Part shown: positions 26,988-36,300 of the stretch, piece after piece
Layout of the letters: the number at the start of each line of letters is the position of its first letter
Numbering within the stretch: the stretch's first letter is position 1
Source of the DNA: Wolinella sp963540505
GTDB lineage: Bacteria > Campylobacterota > Campylobacteria > Campylobacterales > Helicobacteraceae
Assembly: GCA_963540505.1 (NCBI GenBank)
Contig: CAUTMV010000001.1
Span: forward strand, 1 to 64,000
Length of the DNA stretch: 64,000 nucleotides
Direction: 5' to 3'
The notes under the pieces: generated by a model
Database searches by the model: none
The model's input: only the letters and a program-made list of their open reading frames with translations
Told to the model about the DNA's origin: nothing
Translations under genes and position numbers: made by a program

Positions 26988-28208
26988 CTACTTCACTCTA
27001 GCGACGCCGCTACTAATTGCAGCTTTGGCAACCGCAGTGGAGACGAACTCATCAAGGCGCTTATCAAAAGGTGAAGGGACGAGGTATTCCTTGCCATAAG
27101 CGAGCTCTCGAGCGTGGATTTTGCTAAGCTCTGCGGGGACGGGGAGTTTCGCAAGCTCCGCAAGAGCCTTAGCCGCGGCAATTTTCATCTCTTCGTTGAT
27201 TTTGGTTGCACGCACCTTGAGTGCGCCCTTAAAAATGTAGGGGAATCCTAGAACATTATTGATTTGATTGGGGAAATCGCTCCTGCCTGTCGCCATAATC
27301 ACGTCCGGACGCGCGGCTTTAGCGACTTCAGGCATGATTTCCGGGATAGGATTGCTCATGGCAAAGACCATGGGATCGCGGTTCATTCCTTTGATGTCTT
27401 CGCCCGTGATGAGATCGGCTTTGGAGAGCCCAAGCACGACATCAGCCCCGGTAAGAGCCTCTTTGTAGCTCGCGTATTCCCTATCGCAGACAAATTCCCT
27501 TTTGTTGGCGTCTAGATCCTTTCTCGAAGGAGTGAGCGCGCCTTTGCTATCAAACATGACGAAGTTTTTCACTCCGAGTTGGCGATAGATTCTTGAGCAT
27601 GAAATTGCCGCCGCACCCGCGCCAAGGACGACGACTTTGAGGTCTTCGAGTTTTTTGTTGATGAGCTCAGCCGCATTAAGGAGCGCAGCGGCAGAGATGA
27701 TCGCCGTGCCGTGCTGATCATCGTGCATTAGGGGAATATCCAGAAGCTCCTTGAGCCTCTCTTCGATGTAAAAACACTCGGGAGCTTTGATGTCCTCGAG
27801 GTTGATTCCCCCAAAAGTCGGGGCAATTGCGCGCACGATGTCAATAAACTTATCCGGATCCTTTTCGTCGACCTCAATATCGATCGCATCGACATTAGCG
27901 AAGCTTTTAAAGAGCACCGATTTGCCCTCCATGACGGGCTTACCGGCGATTGCTCCGATACTGCCCAGCCCAAGGACGGCTGTGCCATTGGAGATGACGG
28001 CGACGAGATTTCCTTTAGAAGTGTAATCCCACGCTTTCATCGGATCTGCTTCAATCACTTTGCAGGGCACAGCCACGCCCGGAGTATAGGCAAGTGAGAG
28101 GTCTTTTTGGTTTTTTAGAGCTGATTTTGGAGTAATTTGGAGCTTGCCGCCCTTGTGATAGTCAAGCACCTCGGGATATTTTTGAAGTAGTTCTTCTAGC
28201 ATTTCCAT
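26988..28208 (-). CDS. maeB: NAD(P)-dependent malic enzyme
   Basis: This 406-residue enzyme oxidatively decarboxylates malate to pyruvate, feeding anaplerosis in amino acid- and organic acid-using cells. SLAYTPGVAVPC contains the catalytic tyrosine; LMHDDQHGTAI and the metal-site acidic residues follow; the nucleotide site is VVVLGAGAAAI near 180. It is the short form without the phosphotransacetylase-like tail of E. coli MaeB. GAGG nine bases upstream supports the ATG at 28208; two upstream in-frame starts lack this. Confidence 0.92.
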   Translation of the reverse strand: MEMLEELLQKYPEVLDYHKGGKLQITPKSALKNQKDLSLAYTPGVAVPCKVIEADPMKAWDYTSKGNLVAVISNGTAVLGLGSIGAIAGKPVMEGKSVLFKSFANVDAIDIEVDEKDPDKFIDIVRAIAPTFGGINLEDIKAPECFYIEERLKELLDIPLMHDDQHGTAIISAAALLNAAELINKKLEDLKVVVLGAGAAAISCSRIYRQLGVKNFVMFDSKGALTPSRKDLDANKREFVCDREYASYKEALTGADVVLGLSKADLITGEDIKGMNRDPMVFAMSNPIPEIMPEVAKAARPDVIMATGRSDFPNQINNVLGFPYIFKGALKVRATKINEEMKIAAAKALAELAKLPVPAELSKIHARELAYGKEYLVPSPFDKRLDEFVSTAVAKAAISSGVARVK

Positions 28209-28347
28209 AATATGCATCCTCGCTTTATTTTGATTGCTGCGAAATATAGACAAAGATAGCTTAAAAGCTCAATATTCTCGTGTTTTTTGAAATATTATCA
28301 GGGGAATCTCCGCGTTTAATTTTGGCGCGCGATTCCCCGAAATTGAA

Positions 28348-30375
28348 TTAAAAAATACCCTTGAGGAGCTTTTTCACGGGATCCTTGATGTTTTCAGGCA
28401 GATGTTTTTCGATCGCCTTTTTCGCCTCTTCTTGAATTAGCCCCTTAGTATCAAGAGAGATTTTTGGCTTCATAAGTGTGCCCCTGATTTTGACCGCCAC
28501 TTCGCGATTCTTAATCGCCGTATCAAGCGTGGCATCGACTTTTCCCTCGTCCATATCAACAAGCGCGTTTTGCGACTTGATTTGGGTATTTTGGCTCTTC
28601 ATAAGCAGATCGGAGCGGATTTTCCCACCATTGATTTTGCTCTCTAGAGCCACTTGATTGTAGAACTCTTTGGAGAGATCGATGCTAAAAAACGGGCGCA
28701 GCATGCGGCTGAGCTCATTTTCCAGGAATTGCCCTTGTGTGGCGTTAAAATGAAGCGTGCCCTTTTTGCTCGCAAGACTGTAATCCAGCGTTCCATCGGC
28801 TTTTGAGGTAAATACGATGGGATAATTAAGCATTTTAAGCAGCTCGGAAAACTCGATTCCTTTAGCGGATAGCGCAAGATCGCTATTCTTGAGCTTCCCT
28901 TGCACCGTGCCTTTGAGCGTGTTGCTTAAAAAGTCGGCAAAAATACCGTTATTGTCGTATTTAAATGTGCCGTTTGCTTTGAGATTGCCTTGTAGTTTCT
29001 GCTTGGTTGCGAAAGCCAGCTTGGAGAGGTCGGGAATCGTGAGCTCATAGGGAGCATTCACGCCCAGCGATGGTTTGAGTGCGAGCGTGGTATTGGGTGC
29101 ACTTAGGGTCGCAAGCGAGGAGTTTAGCAGCGTCTTGATTATGCCCGAACCCTGTTTTAGATGAATATCTGATTTGAGCGAGAGCTTTGTCTGAGGAAGC
29201 GCGAGATTAAAATCGCGCTGAATGGACGCAAGATCTGTGAGCGCGGAGGGAATCTCTAAAAGAGCCTCGCCCGTGATTCCCTTATCAAACTCCTTAAAAG
29301 CTGCACTTAGATTGAGATTCCCCGCTATATATGGCGGTTTGTAGAGCATATAGAGGAGTTTCTCGAGCTTAAGATTTTTGACATCGACATGCACGAAATC
29401 AGGCGCGAGATTTTTCAGCGCGGCACTGTAAGTGCTCTTGGAATCGGCAAGGTCGGTCATCCCCTCGATATTTAGGGCTTTTTTGCCCCCTTTTACTGTC
29501 CCTTTGGCTTCAAATTTGCCCCTCAAAGGGATTTTTGTCACGGGCGCAAGAGGTGCAAGCTCGCTAAGTGCGATGATGTAGTTGGAATCGGTCGTAAGCT
29601 TCTTGAGGTTGCTTACGCCGGTGGAGGTAATTTGCCCGATGTTTGAGTTAAACTGCAAATTGTGCGCGAGCTCTTTTGCGCTAAATTTTCCTAAAAGCCG
29701 CGTCTCAAAGCTCATCGCGGGAATCGTTACGCCAAAATCCCGCTCGATGAGCTTTTTGGCGACCGCACCGCTTTTGGCGTTAAATTCGCTCTCGCCCACA
29801 AAGCCGCCCGCACCATCGCTATTTACCTTCAGATCCAAATTAAGCAGAGCCTTTGCGTATGCGGGTTTGCCTATCATCTGAAGGAGTGCGTCCAGTCGCG
29901 CTTGCTTGATGGTAAGCAGGATCGAAGAGAACTCAAAGGAGCGGAGCTCGGCTAGGAATCTTGTCTGTGACCGAGCAATATTGCTCTCGCCCACGACCGA
30001 GAGGAGCTCCCTATTTCCCGAGGCTTTGCTCTGTAAAGTAAATGCGCCTTTTAGGGGAATCGGGACTACTTTGGAGGCGTAAGAGAGGTCTTTTGCGTCC
30101 ACATTAAGGAGCGCATCGATACTCTGAGACCAGAGCGAATAGCTACCCACAAGCTGCGCGAATAGGGCTTCTTCGCCTTTAATGCGAATATCAAAGCTTG
30201 AGAATCCGAGCTGAAAATGAGAAAGCTCCAAGGGTAGGGGTGAAAATTCATCGATTTTGCTCTGGATAAAGGGCTTTAAAAGCGCGTTTCCCACGGGTGT
30301 GAAAGGCGTGATGAGGACGATTAGAATAAGGACAAGCAGGGTAAGAATCGGGTAGAGGATCATCTTTTTTAACAC
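28348..30375 (-). CDS. AsmA-like envelope protein of unknown function
   Basis: This 675-residue protein has one N-terminal membrane helix (about 5-26) and a long beta-rich periplasmic region made of repeating amphipathic strands with many LxLK and GxGxI pairs. This resembles the AsmA/DUF748 group, whose members are thought to bridge the periplasm and move phospholipids. A C-terminal stretch resembles the AsmA_2 tail (DMDEGKVDATLDTAIKNREV). It shares an intergenic gap with malic enzyme that contains an inverted GGGGAATC pair. Confidence 0.7.
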   Translation of the reverse strand: MLKKMILYPILTLLVLILIVLITPFTPVGNALLKPFIQSKIDEFSPLPLELSHFQLGFSSFDIRIKGEEALFAQLVGSYSLWSQSIDALLNVDAKDLSYASKVVPIPLKGAFTLQSKASGNRELLSVVGESNIARSQTRFLAELRSFEFSSILLTIKQARLDALLQMIGKPAYAKALLNLDLKVNSDGAGGFVGESEFNAKSGAVAKKLIERDFGVTIPAMSFETRLLGKFSAKELAHNLQFNSNIGQITSTGVSNLKKLTTDSNYIIALSELAPLAPVTKIPLRGKFEAKGTVKGGKKALNIEGMTDLADSKSTYSAALKNLAPDFVHVDVKNLKLEKLLYMLYKPPYIAGNLNLSAAFKEFDKGITGEALLEIPSALTDLASIQRDFNLALPQTKLSLKSDIHLKQGSGIIKTLLNSSLATLSAPNTTLALKPSLGVNAPYELTIPDLSKLAFATKQKLQGNLKANGTFKYDNNGIFADFLSNTLKGTVQGKLKNSDLALSAKGIEFSELLKMLNYPIVFTSKADGTLDYSLASKKGTLHFNATQGQFLENELSRMLRPFFSIDLSKEFYNQVALESKINGGKIRSDLLMKSQNTQIKSQNALVDMDEGKVDATLDTAIKNREVAVKIRGTLMKPKISLDTKGLIQEEAKKAIEKHLPENIKDPVKKLLKGIF

Positions 30376-30426
30376 GTTTTCCCTTTGGCTAATTAAATTG
30401 TGGCGATAGTAAGTGCTGAAAGAGGG

Positions 30427-30750
30427 CTACAGCGCGTCTCCTCCGGCACTTTTGCAGCGCCCTTTGCAACTCTCGGCACTCGAAGTGCCCTTGCCGTAAC
30501 GCTGATTGCAATCCTGCATGCAGCCCTTTACTTTGACCGCCGCACACATCGAACGCGCTTTGTCGCACTCGTTGATACATTGACTTGAAGGCTTGCCCTC
30601 GCGCGCACACTGATTCATGCAGTTTCGCTGCACTTGGTTGCAATCACTTGAGCCAAAGCCAAACTGTTGCTTCTTGCTGCCGCTCTTTTCGCATGCGATG
30701 AGCGCGACTGTTACAAATAGTGAGATGAGTAAAATGATGAGCTTTTTCAT
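30427..30750 (-). CDS. Cysteine-rich lipoprotein with CX3C motifs
   Basis: This 107-residue protein has a type II signal peptide ending LIAC (acylated Cys20) and ten further cysteines. Eight of these form four CX3C pairs (CMNQC, CINEC, CMQDC, CKGRC), separated by short helical spacers. Paired CX3C motifs on helical hairpins are typical of disulfide-stapled coiled-coil proteins. I know of no assigned function for this gene. It is downstream of the tRNA operon and upstream of the AsmA-like gene on the same strand. Confidence 0.8.
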   Translation of the reverse strand: MKKLIILLISLFVTVALIACEKSGSKKQQFGFGSSDCNQVQRNCMNQCAREGKPSSQCINECDKARSMCAAVKVKGCMQDCNQRYGKGTSSAESCKGRCKSAGGDAL

Positions 30751-30912
30751 GACGCGGAGACTACTCTATTTGAGATTAGAGAGATATAAAAAGCGGGGAT
30801 TTCTTGAGTTTTGCAGATTGGTGTGGGGAATCGCGCGCTTTTTGTTTAGCAATCTGGAGCGTGATTAGGGCGCAATCTTTCGCGGAGAAGCCGATTCCTG
30901 CAAATTTGCGGC

Positions 30913-30988
30913 TGGCGACCCCTAGGAGATTTGAACTCCTGTAGCCACCGTGAAAGGGTGGTATCCTTGGCCGCTAGATGAAGGGGTC
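30913..30988 (-). tRNA. tRNA-Glu (UUC), variant copy
   Basis: This is a complete 76-base cloverleaf with anticodon TTC and encoded CCA. The acceptor stem is GACCCCT/AGGGGTC with discriminator G. It differs from the second tRNA-Glu at 31214-31288 at position 2, in the D-loop (one base longer) and at the discriminator. It is last in the tRNA operon. Confidence 0.92.
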
Positions 30989-31012
30989 ACAGAAGGTAAA
31001 TTAGCGCAGAGA

Positions 31013-31089
31013 TGGCGGAGCGGACGGGGCTCGAACCCGCGACCCCCTGCGTGACAGGCAGGTATTCTAACCAGCTGAACTACCGCTCC
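31013..31089 (-). tRNA. tRNA-Asp (GUC)
   Basis: A 77-base cloverleaf with acceptor GGAGCGG/CCGCTCC, anticodon GTC in CCTGTCACG, discriminator G and encoded CCA. It follows tRNA-Val after three bases. Confidence 0.95.
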
Positions 31090-31092
31090 AAA

Positions 31093-31168
31093 TGGTGGTC
31101 GCTACAAGGCTCGAACTTGTGACATCCACCTTGTAAGGGTGGCGCTCTACCAACTGAGCTAAGCGACC
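31093..31168 (-). tRNA. tRNA-Val (UAC)
   Basis: A 76-base cloverleaf with acceptor GGTCGCT/AGCGACC, anticodon TAC in CCTTACAAG, discriminator A and encoded CCA. Confidence 0.94.
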
Positions 31169-31213
31169 AAAAATAGCAAGAGATAAAACTAAAAAGTTGA
31201 AGGCGGATAAAAG

Positions 31214-31288
31214 TGGTGACCCCTAGGAGATTTGAACTCCTGTAGCCACCGTGAAAGGGTGGTATCCTGACCGCTAGATGAAGGGGCC
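31214..31288 (-). tRNA. tRNA-Glu (UUC), canonical copy
   Basis: A 75-base cloverleaf with anticodon TTC, acceptor GGCCCCT/AGGGGTC (a G-U pair at 2-71), discriminator A and encoded CCA. It resembles the usual Campylobacter tRNA-Glu more closely than the copy at 30913-30988. Confidence 0.94.
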
Positions 31289-31315
31289 ACTTTTATCTCT
31301 TAACAACCAAAGAAG

Positions 31316-31391
31316 TGGTGACCCGTGTTGGATTCGAACCAACGGCCCATTCCTTAAAAGGGAATTGCTCTACCGACTGAGCTAACGGGTC
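31316..31391 (-). tRNA. tRNA-Lys (UUU)
   Basis: A 76-base cloverleaf with acceptor GACCCGT/ACGGGTC, anticodon TTT in CCCTTTTAAGG, discriminator A and encoded CCA. It is the first gene of the five-tRNA operon, directly downstream of the promoter at 31446-31474. Confidence 0.95.
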
Positions 31392-31445
31392 ACAAACGCC
31401 CCATCTTAGGGAATCGATCACATTTTTTCGCAAAAGCGAATTGGG

Positions 31446-31474
31446 ATTATAGTGGCTTTTATGCGCTTTGTCAA
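31446..31474 (-). promoter_or_regulatory. Consensus sigma70 promoter of the tRNA operon
   Basis: Read on the minus strand, a perfect TTGACA (31474-31469) and a perfect TATAAT (31451-31446) are separated by exactly 17 bases. Transcription would begin about 45 bases before tRNA-Lys and run through Lys, Glu, Val, Asp and Glu. Perfect -35 boxes are uncommon in this phylum, which fits a strong stable-RNA promoter. Confidence 0.88.
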
Positions 31475-31495
31475 GGATAAACCCCCTGTTTCACT

Positions 31496-32572
31496 CTATG
31501 CTTCCATGAGTGCGCGAAGTAGCAAATATAGCGCATAATGCGAGGCTTGCTGGCGGATTCGCTCCCGATTCCCTGTAAAGCGGATTCGCTCCGTGAGTGG
31601 CTCGCTCTCGCGTGCACAAACGCCGATGAATACCGTCCCCACGGGTTTGTTCACGCTCCCTCCGCTAGGACCTGCGATTCCGCTTATTGCGAGTGCGTAA
31701 TGAGCCTTTGGTAAGACGCGTAAAGCCCCGCGGAGCATCTCTTTTATCGTGGGTTCGCTCACTGCGCCATAGAGCCTGAGCGTCTCGGATTTGACGCCAA
31801 GCCACCGCTCTTTGATAGAATTATCATAGCTCACCACTCCGCCATAAAAGACCTCCGATGAGCCGGGAATGCGTGTTAAAAGCTGCGCGATTCCGCCTCC
31901 CGTGCAGCTCTCAGCCGTTACCACGATTTTCCCTCGCTTTTTTAACTCATCGACAACCTTTTGCGCAAGATTTTCCAGCGGGAATATTTTCTCTCTGAAA
32001 AGCAGTGTGATCTCCTCCAAGAATCGCTCCCGATTCTCCGCGTTTTGCGTGCTTTCATTCGGAGCTTTTGCGCTTAACATATCCATGCCCAAAAAGGGAG
32101 AGAACGCATGGAGCGAATATCCGTATTCTCGCGCAATCGACGAGAGGAGTAGCTGCGCGCTATCTTTGTCGATTCCCATGAGGGCGAGATTGAGGGGCTT
32201 TGCGTGCTCTAAAAGCGCAAAGTGGGGAATTGCCTCACATTCATCAAGTGCGTAAAAATGGAGGCAAGCGCGATCGGATTGTAGAGAAAATGCGGAAAAT
32301 TTTGCGTCTGATTCCTCTAGCGGCGCAGGAGTGAGCGAGGCGAGGTATTCGTAGAGCTGCGGGGTAAGGTTGGGAGCGCAAATGATGATAATTTCGCAAG
32401 GATTTTGAACCAGAAACTCAATCAAATGATACATCTCAAACGATGGTTCACAGTAGCGCGCCTCAATCTCAATCGGAGCACTCTCTTTGATTTGCTCTCT
32501 AATCTCATCGCAGAAAATCGGACTATTTATGATCGATTCTCCGACCAAAATGAGCGCGAGCCTTTCCATCAA
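31496..32572 (-). CDS. cinA: CinA-family protein (C-terminal NMN amidohydrolase domain)
   Basis: In this 358-residue protein the last 160 residues or so form the CinA C-terminal domain: VVTAESCTGGGIAQLLT near 220, FYGGVVSYDNSIKERWLGV, ALAISGIAGPSGGSVNKPVGTVFIG and the closing NRERIRQQA. That domain deamidates nicotinamide mononucleotide. The N-terminal part resembles the molybdopterin-binding-like COG1058 domain only weakly and lacks its clear motifs. In some bacteria cinA is linked to competence. It lies directly upstream of the tRNA promoter. Confidence 0.85.
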   Translation of the reverse strand: MMERLALILVGESIINSPIFCDEIREQIKESAPIEIEARYCEPSFEMYHLIEFLVQNPCEIIIICAPNLTPQLYEYLASLTPAPLEESDAKFSAFSLQSDRACLHFYALDECEAIPHFALLEHAKPLNLALMGIDKDSAQLLLSSIAREYGYSLHAFSPFLGMDMLSAKAPNESTQNAENRERFLEEITLLFREKIFPLENLAQKVVDELKKRGKIVVTAESCTGGGIAQLLTRIPGSSEVFYGGVVSYDNSIKERWLGVKSETLRLYGAVSEPTIKEMLRGALRVLPKAHYALAISGIAGPSGGSVNKPVGTVFIGVCARESEPLTERIRFTGNRERIRQQASHYALYLLLRALMEA

Positions 32573-32646
32573 TAACCCTTTCTTATCTATATATAATCGT
32601 AGATGGACTAAAGTGTTTGATTATAACACGACAAAAGGAGGATATT

Positions 32647-33495
32647 TTGGCACGACAGATCGTTATCCGACCCGAAGAGGAGAATCCAAAAAACGCCTAT
32701 GGCGATAATGGAAAGCTTAAGGAATCGTTCTATGTTAAGGAGCTGGCGAAACTTCAAATCGAGCTTGTGAAGCTCCAAAACTGGGCGAAAAAGTATGATA
32801 AAAAGATTATTATCATTTTGGAGGGGCGCGATGGAGCGGGCAAAGGAGGCACAATCAAAGCCCTCACAGAACATCTAAATCCGCGTGGCGCACGGATTGT
32901 GGCACTTCAGAAGCCAAGTGATGTAGAGAAGACGCAGTGGTATTTTCAGCGTTATTTAAGCGCGCTTCCAAACGGCGGCGAAATTGTCTTTTTTGATCGC
33001 AGCTGGTATAACCGAGCGGGGGTTGAGCGCGTGATGGGCTTTTGTGATAACGAGCAATATAAGGAGTTCATCTATCAGGCGCCGATTTTAGAGCAGATGT
33101 TGCTTGGGAGCGGGTTTTTGGTATTTAAATATTTTCTTGATGTGGGGCGAGATGAGCAGCTAAGGCGCATTGAGCGGCGCAAAACCGATCCGCTTAGAAT
33201 GTGGAAGCTAAGCCCCATTGATGAGAAATCGCTCGGGCTGTGGGACGAATACACCGAGGCGTTTCAGAAGATGTTCGCCCGCACGCACACGCCCTATGCG
33301 CCATGGGTGATTGTCGATTCCAATGACAAAAAGCGTGCGAGAATCAACATCGCTCGCGATATTCTCTCTCGCGTCGATTATGACGGGAAGGATCAAAGTA
33401 GCGTCTGCCTGCTCCCTGATCCGAATATTGCGACGCGGTATTCGCAAGTTTCGCTTGCTCCAAGCGAGCCAAAGCGCAAAAAGAAGAAATCTTAA
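32647..33495 (+). CDS. ppk2: Polyphosphate kinase 2 family protein
   Basis: This 282-residue enzyme transfers phosphate between polyphosphate and nucleotides. Walker A GRDGAGKGGTIK, the WYFQRYLSALP element, Walker B-type FFDRSWYNRAGVERVMGF and the lid RRKTDPLRMWKLSPID are all present. The single-domain length fits the class I-like group, usually GDP- or ADP-phosphorylating, but nucleotide preference cannot be read here. The start is TTG with AAAGGAGG upstream. The C-terminus is a lysine-rich tail. Confidence 0.92.
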   Translation: MARQIVIRPEEENPKNAYGDNGKLKESFYVKELAKLQIELVKLQNWAKKYDKKIIIILEGRDGAGKGGTIKALTEHLNPRGARIVALQKPSDVEKTQWYFQRYLSALPNGGEIVFFDRSWYNRAGVERVMGFCDNEQYKEFIYQAPILEQMLLGSGFLVFKYFLDVGRDEQLRRIERRKTDPLRMWKLSPIDEKSLGLWDEYTEAFQKMFARTHTPYAPWVIVDSNDKKRARINIARDILSRVDYDGKDQSSVCLLPDPNIATRYSQVSLAPSEPKRKKKKS

Positions 33496-33561
33496 TAGCT
33501 GATTAAACCCTCGCGGGCTAAAATTCGCGACTTGAAACTAGATTCCGCAAGGAGCTTGTGT

Positions 33562-36300
33562 ATGGACTACAAAGATACGCTTGAGCTGCCCTCCACGACC
33601 TTCCCCATGAGGGCAGCTCTCCCAGAAAATGAACCTGCGAGATATAAGAAGTGGCAAATGCAAAATGCCTATGCCAAAATGCAGCAAAACCGCGTCCATG
33701 CGCAGGAATCTTTCAATCTCCACGACGGACCTCCCTATGCGAACGGGCATCTGCACATCGGACACGCGCTCAATAAAATCCTAAAAGATATGATTGTCAA
33801 ATACCACTATTTTCACGGCAAGCGCGTATTTTACGTGCCCGGCTGGGATTGCCACGGGTTGCCTATCGAGCAGCAAGTGGAGAAAAAAATCGGCAAGGAG
33901 AAGAAGGATTCCCTGCCTAAGGAGAAGATTCGGGAGCTTTGCAGGAATCACGCGAGTGAATTTATCGAGATTCAAAAGGGCGAATTTTTAGAACTCGGCG
34001 TGGTGGGGGATTTTCAGAATCCTTATAAGACGATGGATTTTCACTTTGAGGCAAACATCTATCGCGCACTGTGTGAGATCGCAAAACAGGGGCTTTTAGG
34101 CGAGCGCAGCAAGCCGGTTTATTGGAGCTGGGCATGCGAGACGGCTCTAGCGGAAGCGGAGGTGGAATATCAAGACAAAGTGAGCGATTCTGTCTATGTG
34201 GCATTTCCTCTGCAAGAGGATGCGCTAAAAACGCTCGGAATCGCGCCTGCCAGCCTTGTGATCTGGACGACGACCCCTTGGACGCTCCCTGCAAACGTCG
34301 CAGTCGCGCTCCGACCCGATACGATTTATGCGCTCAGCGGTGATGGGAAAATTGTCGCAAAAGAGCTCTTTAATAAGTGCAAGGCTCTAGGAATCCTAAA
34401 TGGCGAAATCATTGCGGAGTTCCCCTCGGAAAAATTGCATAAACTCAAAGCGCGCAATCCGCTTAATGGACGCGATTCCCTCATTGTGCTGGGCGAACAC
34501 GTGGAGATTACCGATGGGACGGGGTGCGTGCATACCGCGCCGGGGCATGGCGATGAGGACTATTATGTCGGGCTTAAGTATGATTTGCCCGTGATTATGC
34601 CCGTTGGTGATGATGGCTGTTTTGACGAGACACTCACGCGCGAATCGCTCCTGCCCGCGGAATTTGTGGGCGAGCATATCTTTAAAGCGCAGCCAAAGAT
34701 TTTGGAGCTCTTAGGCGAGAATCTTCTGCTGCATACCAAAATCACGCACTCCTATCCGCACTGTTGGCGTTCGCATGAGCCCGTGATTTACCGCGCGACG
34801 AAACAGTGGTTTATCCTTATGGATGAGAAGATTCCTAAGATTAACAAAACGCTTCGTGAAGTGGCATTAGAGGAGACAGAAAAGACGCGATTCTTCCCTG
34901 AGCATGGGATTAAGAGGATTGGTAGCATGATTGGCAGTCGTCCTGATTGGTGCATTTCACGTCAGCGCGATTGGGGCGTGCCCATCGCCTTTTTCCGCGA
35001 CAAAAAAAGTGGCGAGATTATCCTAAATGATGAGGTGCTCGAGCATATTGCGGGAATCTTCACCAAAGAGGGGTGCGATGCGTGGTGGAGCAGAGATAAT
35101 CGCTATCTTTTGCCCGATTCTTGGCAGGAGCGCGCACAGGAGCTGGAGAAAAATCAGCACATTTTGGATGTGTGGTTTGATAGCGGCTCGACGTGGAAAG
35201 CGGTGCTTTTGAGTGATGAATACGGTGCAGGGGGCTATCCTGCGTCGATGTATCTTGAGGGGAGCGATCAGCACCGAGGGTGGTTTCAAAGCTCGCTTTT
35301 GGTAAGTTGTGCAATTAATCTTTGCGCGCCTTTTGGCTCGATTCTCACACACGGATTTACCGTCGATGAGAAGGGCGAGAAGATGAGCAAAAGCAAGGGG
35401 AATGTCGTCGCTCCCAATGATGTTCTGCGCGAGTTTGGGAGCGAGATTTTGCGCCTTTGGGTGGCGTTAAGTGATTATCAGAGTGATTTGAAAATTTCAA
35501 ACAATATCCTAAAACAGGTCGCGGAAAATTACCGAAAAATCAGAAATACGCTCCGATTCCTGCTCGCAAATACGAATGATTTGAAGCAACTTTCGCCCTT
35601 GGAGGATTTTAGCGAGATTGATCGCTGGATTGTTTGTGAAGCAAGGGAGGTTTTAGAGACATGCAACGCGCTCTTTAGCGAATATGACTTTGCCAAGGGG
35701 ATCCAAGAGCTCAACTACTTCATCACAAATACCCTAAGTGGCATCTATCTCGACCTCTGCAAGGATAGCCTCTACTGCGACGCGAGGGAATCTGTGAGCC
35801 GTCGCGCGAGCCAGAGCGCGATGGTCTATATTACTCGTGCGCTTTTGGTTACGCTCGCTCCGATACTGACCTATACGGTCGATGAGGCGCTAGAGCATGC
35901 GAGCGAGGTGGTGAAAAACGGGGCGAATGATGTTTTTGACCTTTGCTATGAATCGTTACCCAAAATCAGTCATACGGTGGATTTTGAACATTTTGCTGGA
36001 TTACGTGCTTCTTTTTTCGAGGTAGTTGATTCCCTTAAGAAAGAGAAAAAGATCAAAAATACGCTTGAAGTGAGTCTGCTACTTCCTGCGCAGGAGCGGG
36101 GTTTTGGCGAGCTGACCAAATGGCTTATGGTAAGTGAAGTGGTGCGCAAAAGCGAGGGCGAGGAGCTTGCGGATTTTGAATTTAACGGGGCGAAATATCG
36201 GCTTTTAAGAGCTTTGAAACATAAATGCCCGCGCTGCTGGCAACATGTCTCAACAGAAGAAGAGAAGCTATGCGAACGATGTGCGGAGGTGCTTGGCTGA
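33562..36300 (+). CDS. ileS: Isoleucyl-tRNA synthetase
   Basis: This 912-residue class I synthetase charges tRNA-Ile. The HIGH motif is GHLHIGHALN, the editing domain has TTPWTLPANVAVAL, and KMSKS is KMSKSKGN near residue 610. A C-terminal zinc motif (CPRCWQH and CERC) is intact, marking the bacterial type. The ATG has AAGGAG upstream; the longer frame from 33532 is rejected for lack of a ribosome site. A 37-codon membrane ORF begins on the last base of its stop. Confidence 0.96.
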   Translation: MDYKDTLELPSTTFPMRAALPENEPARYKKWQMQNAYAKMQQNRVHAQESFNLHDGPPYANGHLHIGHALNKILKDMIVKYHYFHGKRVFYVPGWDCHGLPIEQQVEKKIGKEKKDSLPKEKIRELCRNHASEFIEIQKGEFLELGVVGDFQNPYKTMDFHFEANIYRALCEIAKQGLLGERSKPVYWSWACETALAEAEVEYQDKVSDSVYVAFPLQEDALKTLGIAPASLVIWTTTPWTLPANVAVALRPDTIYALSGDGKIVAKELFNKCKALGILNGEIIAEFPSEKLHKLKARNPLNGRDSLIVLGEHVEITDGTGCVHTAPGHGDEDYYVGLKYDLPVIMPVGDDGCFDETLTRESLLPAEFVGEHIFKAQPKILELLGENLLLHTKITHSYPHCWRSHEPVIYRATKQWFILMDEKIPKINKTLREVALEETEKTRFFPEHGIKRIGSMIGSRPDWCISRQRDWGVPIAFFRDKKSGEIILNDEVLEHIAGIFTKEGCDAWWSRDNRYLLPDSWQERAQELEKNQHILDVWFDSGSTWKAVLLSDEYGAGGYPASMYLEGSDQHRGWFQSSLLVSCAINLCAPFGSILTHGFTVDEKGEKMSKSKGNVVAPNDVLREFGSEILRLWVALSDYQSDLKISNNILKQVAENYRKIRNTLRFLLANTNDLKQLSPLEDFSEIDRWIVCEAREVLETCNALFSEYDFAKGIQELNYFITNTLSGIYLDLCKDSLYCDARESVSRRASQSAMVYITRALLVTLAPILTYTVDEALEHASEVVKNGANDVFDLCYESLPKISHTVDFEHFAGLRASFFEVVDSLKKEKKIKNTLEVSLLLPAQERGFGELTKWLMVSEVVRKSEGEELADFEFNGAKYRLLRALKHKCPRCWQHVSTEEEKLCERCAEVLG

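Noticed and set aside
30913..31391. CRISPR-like or repeat array suggested by two near-identical segments
   Set aside because: The repeated segments are two tRNA-Glu genes.
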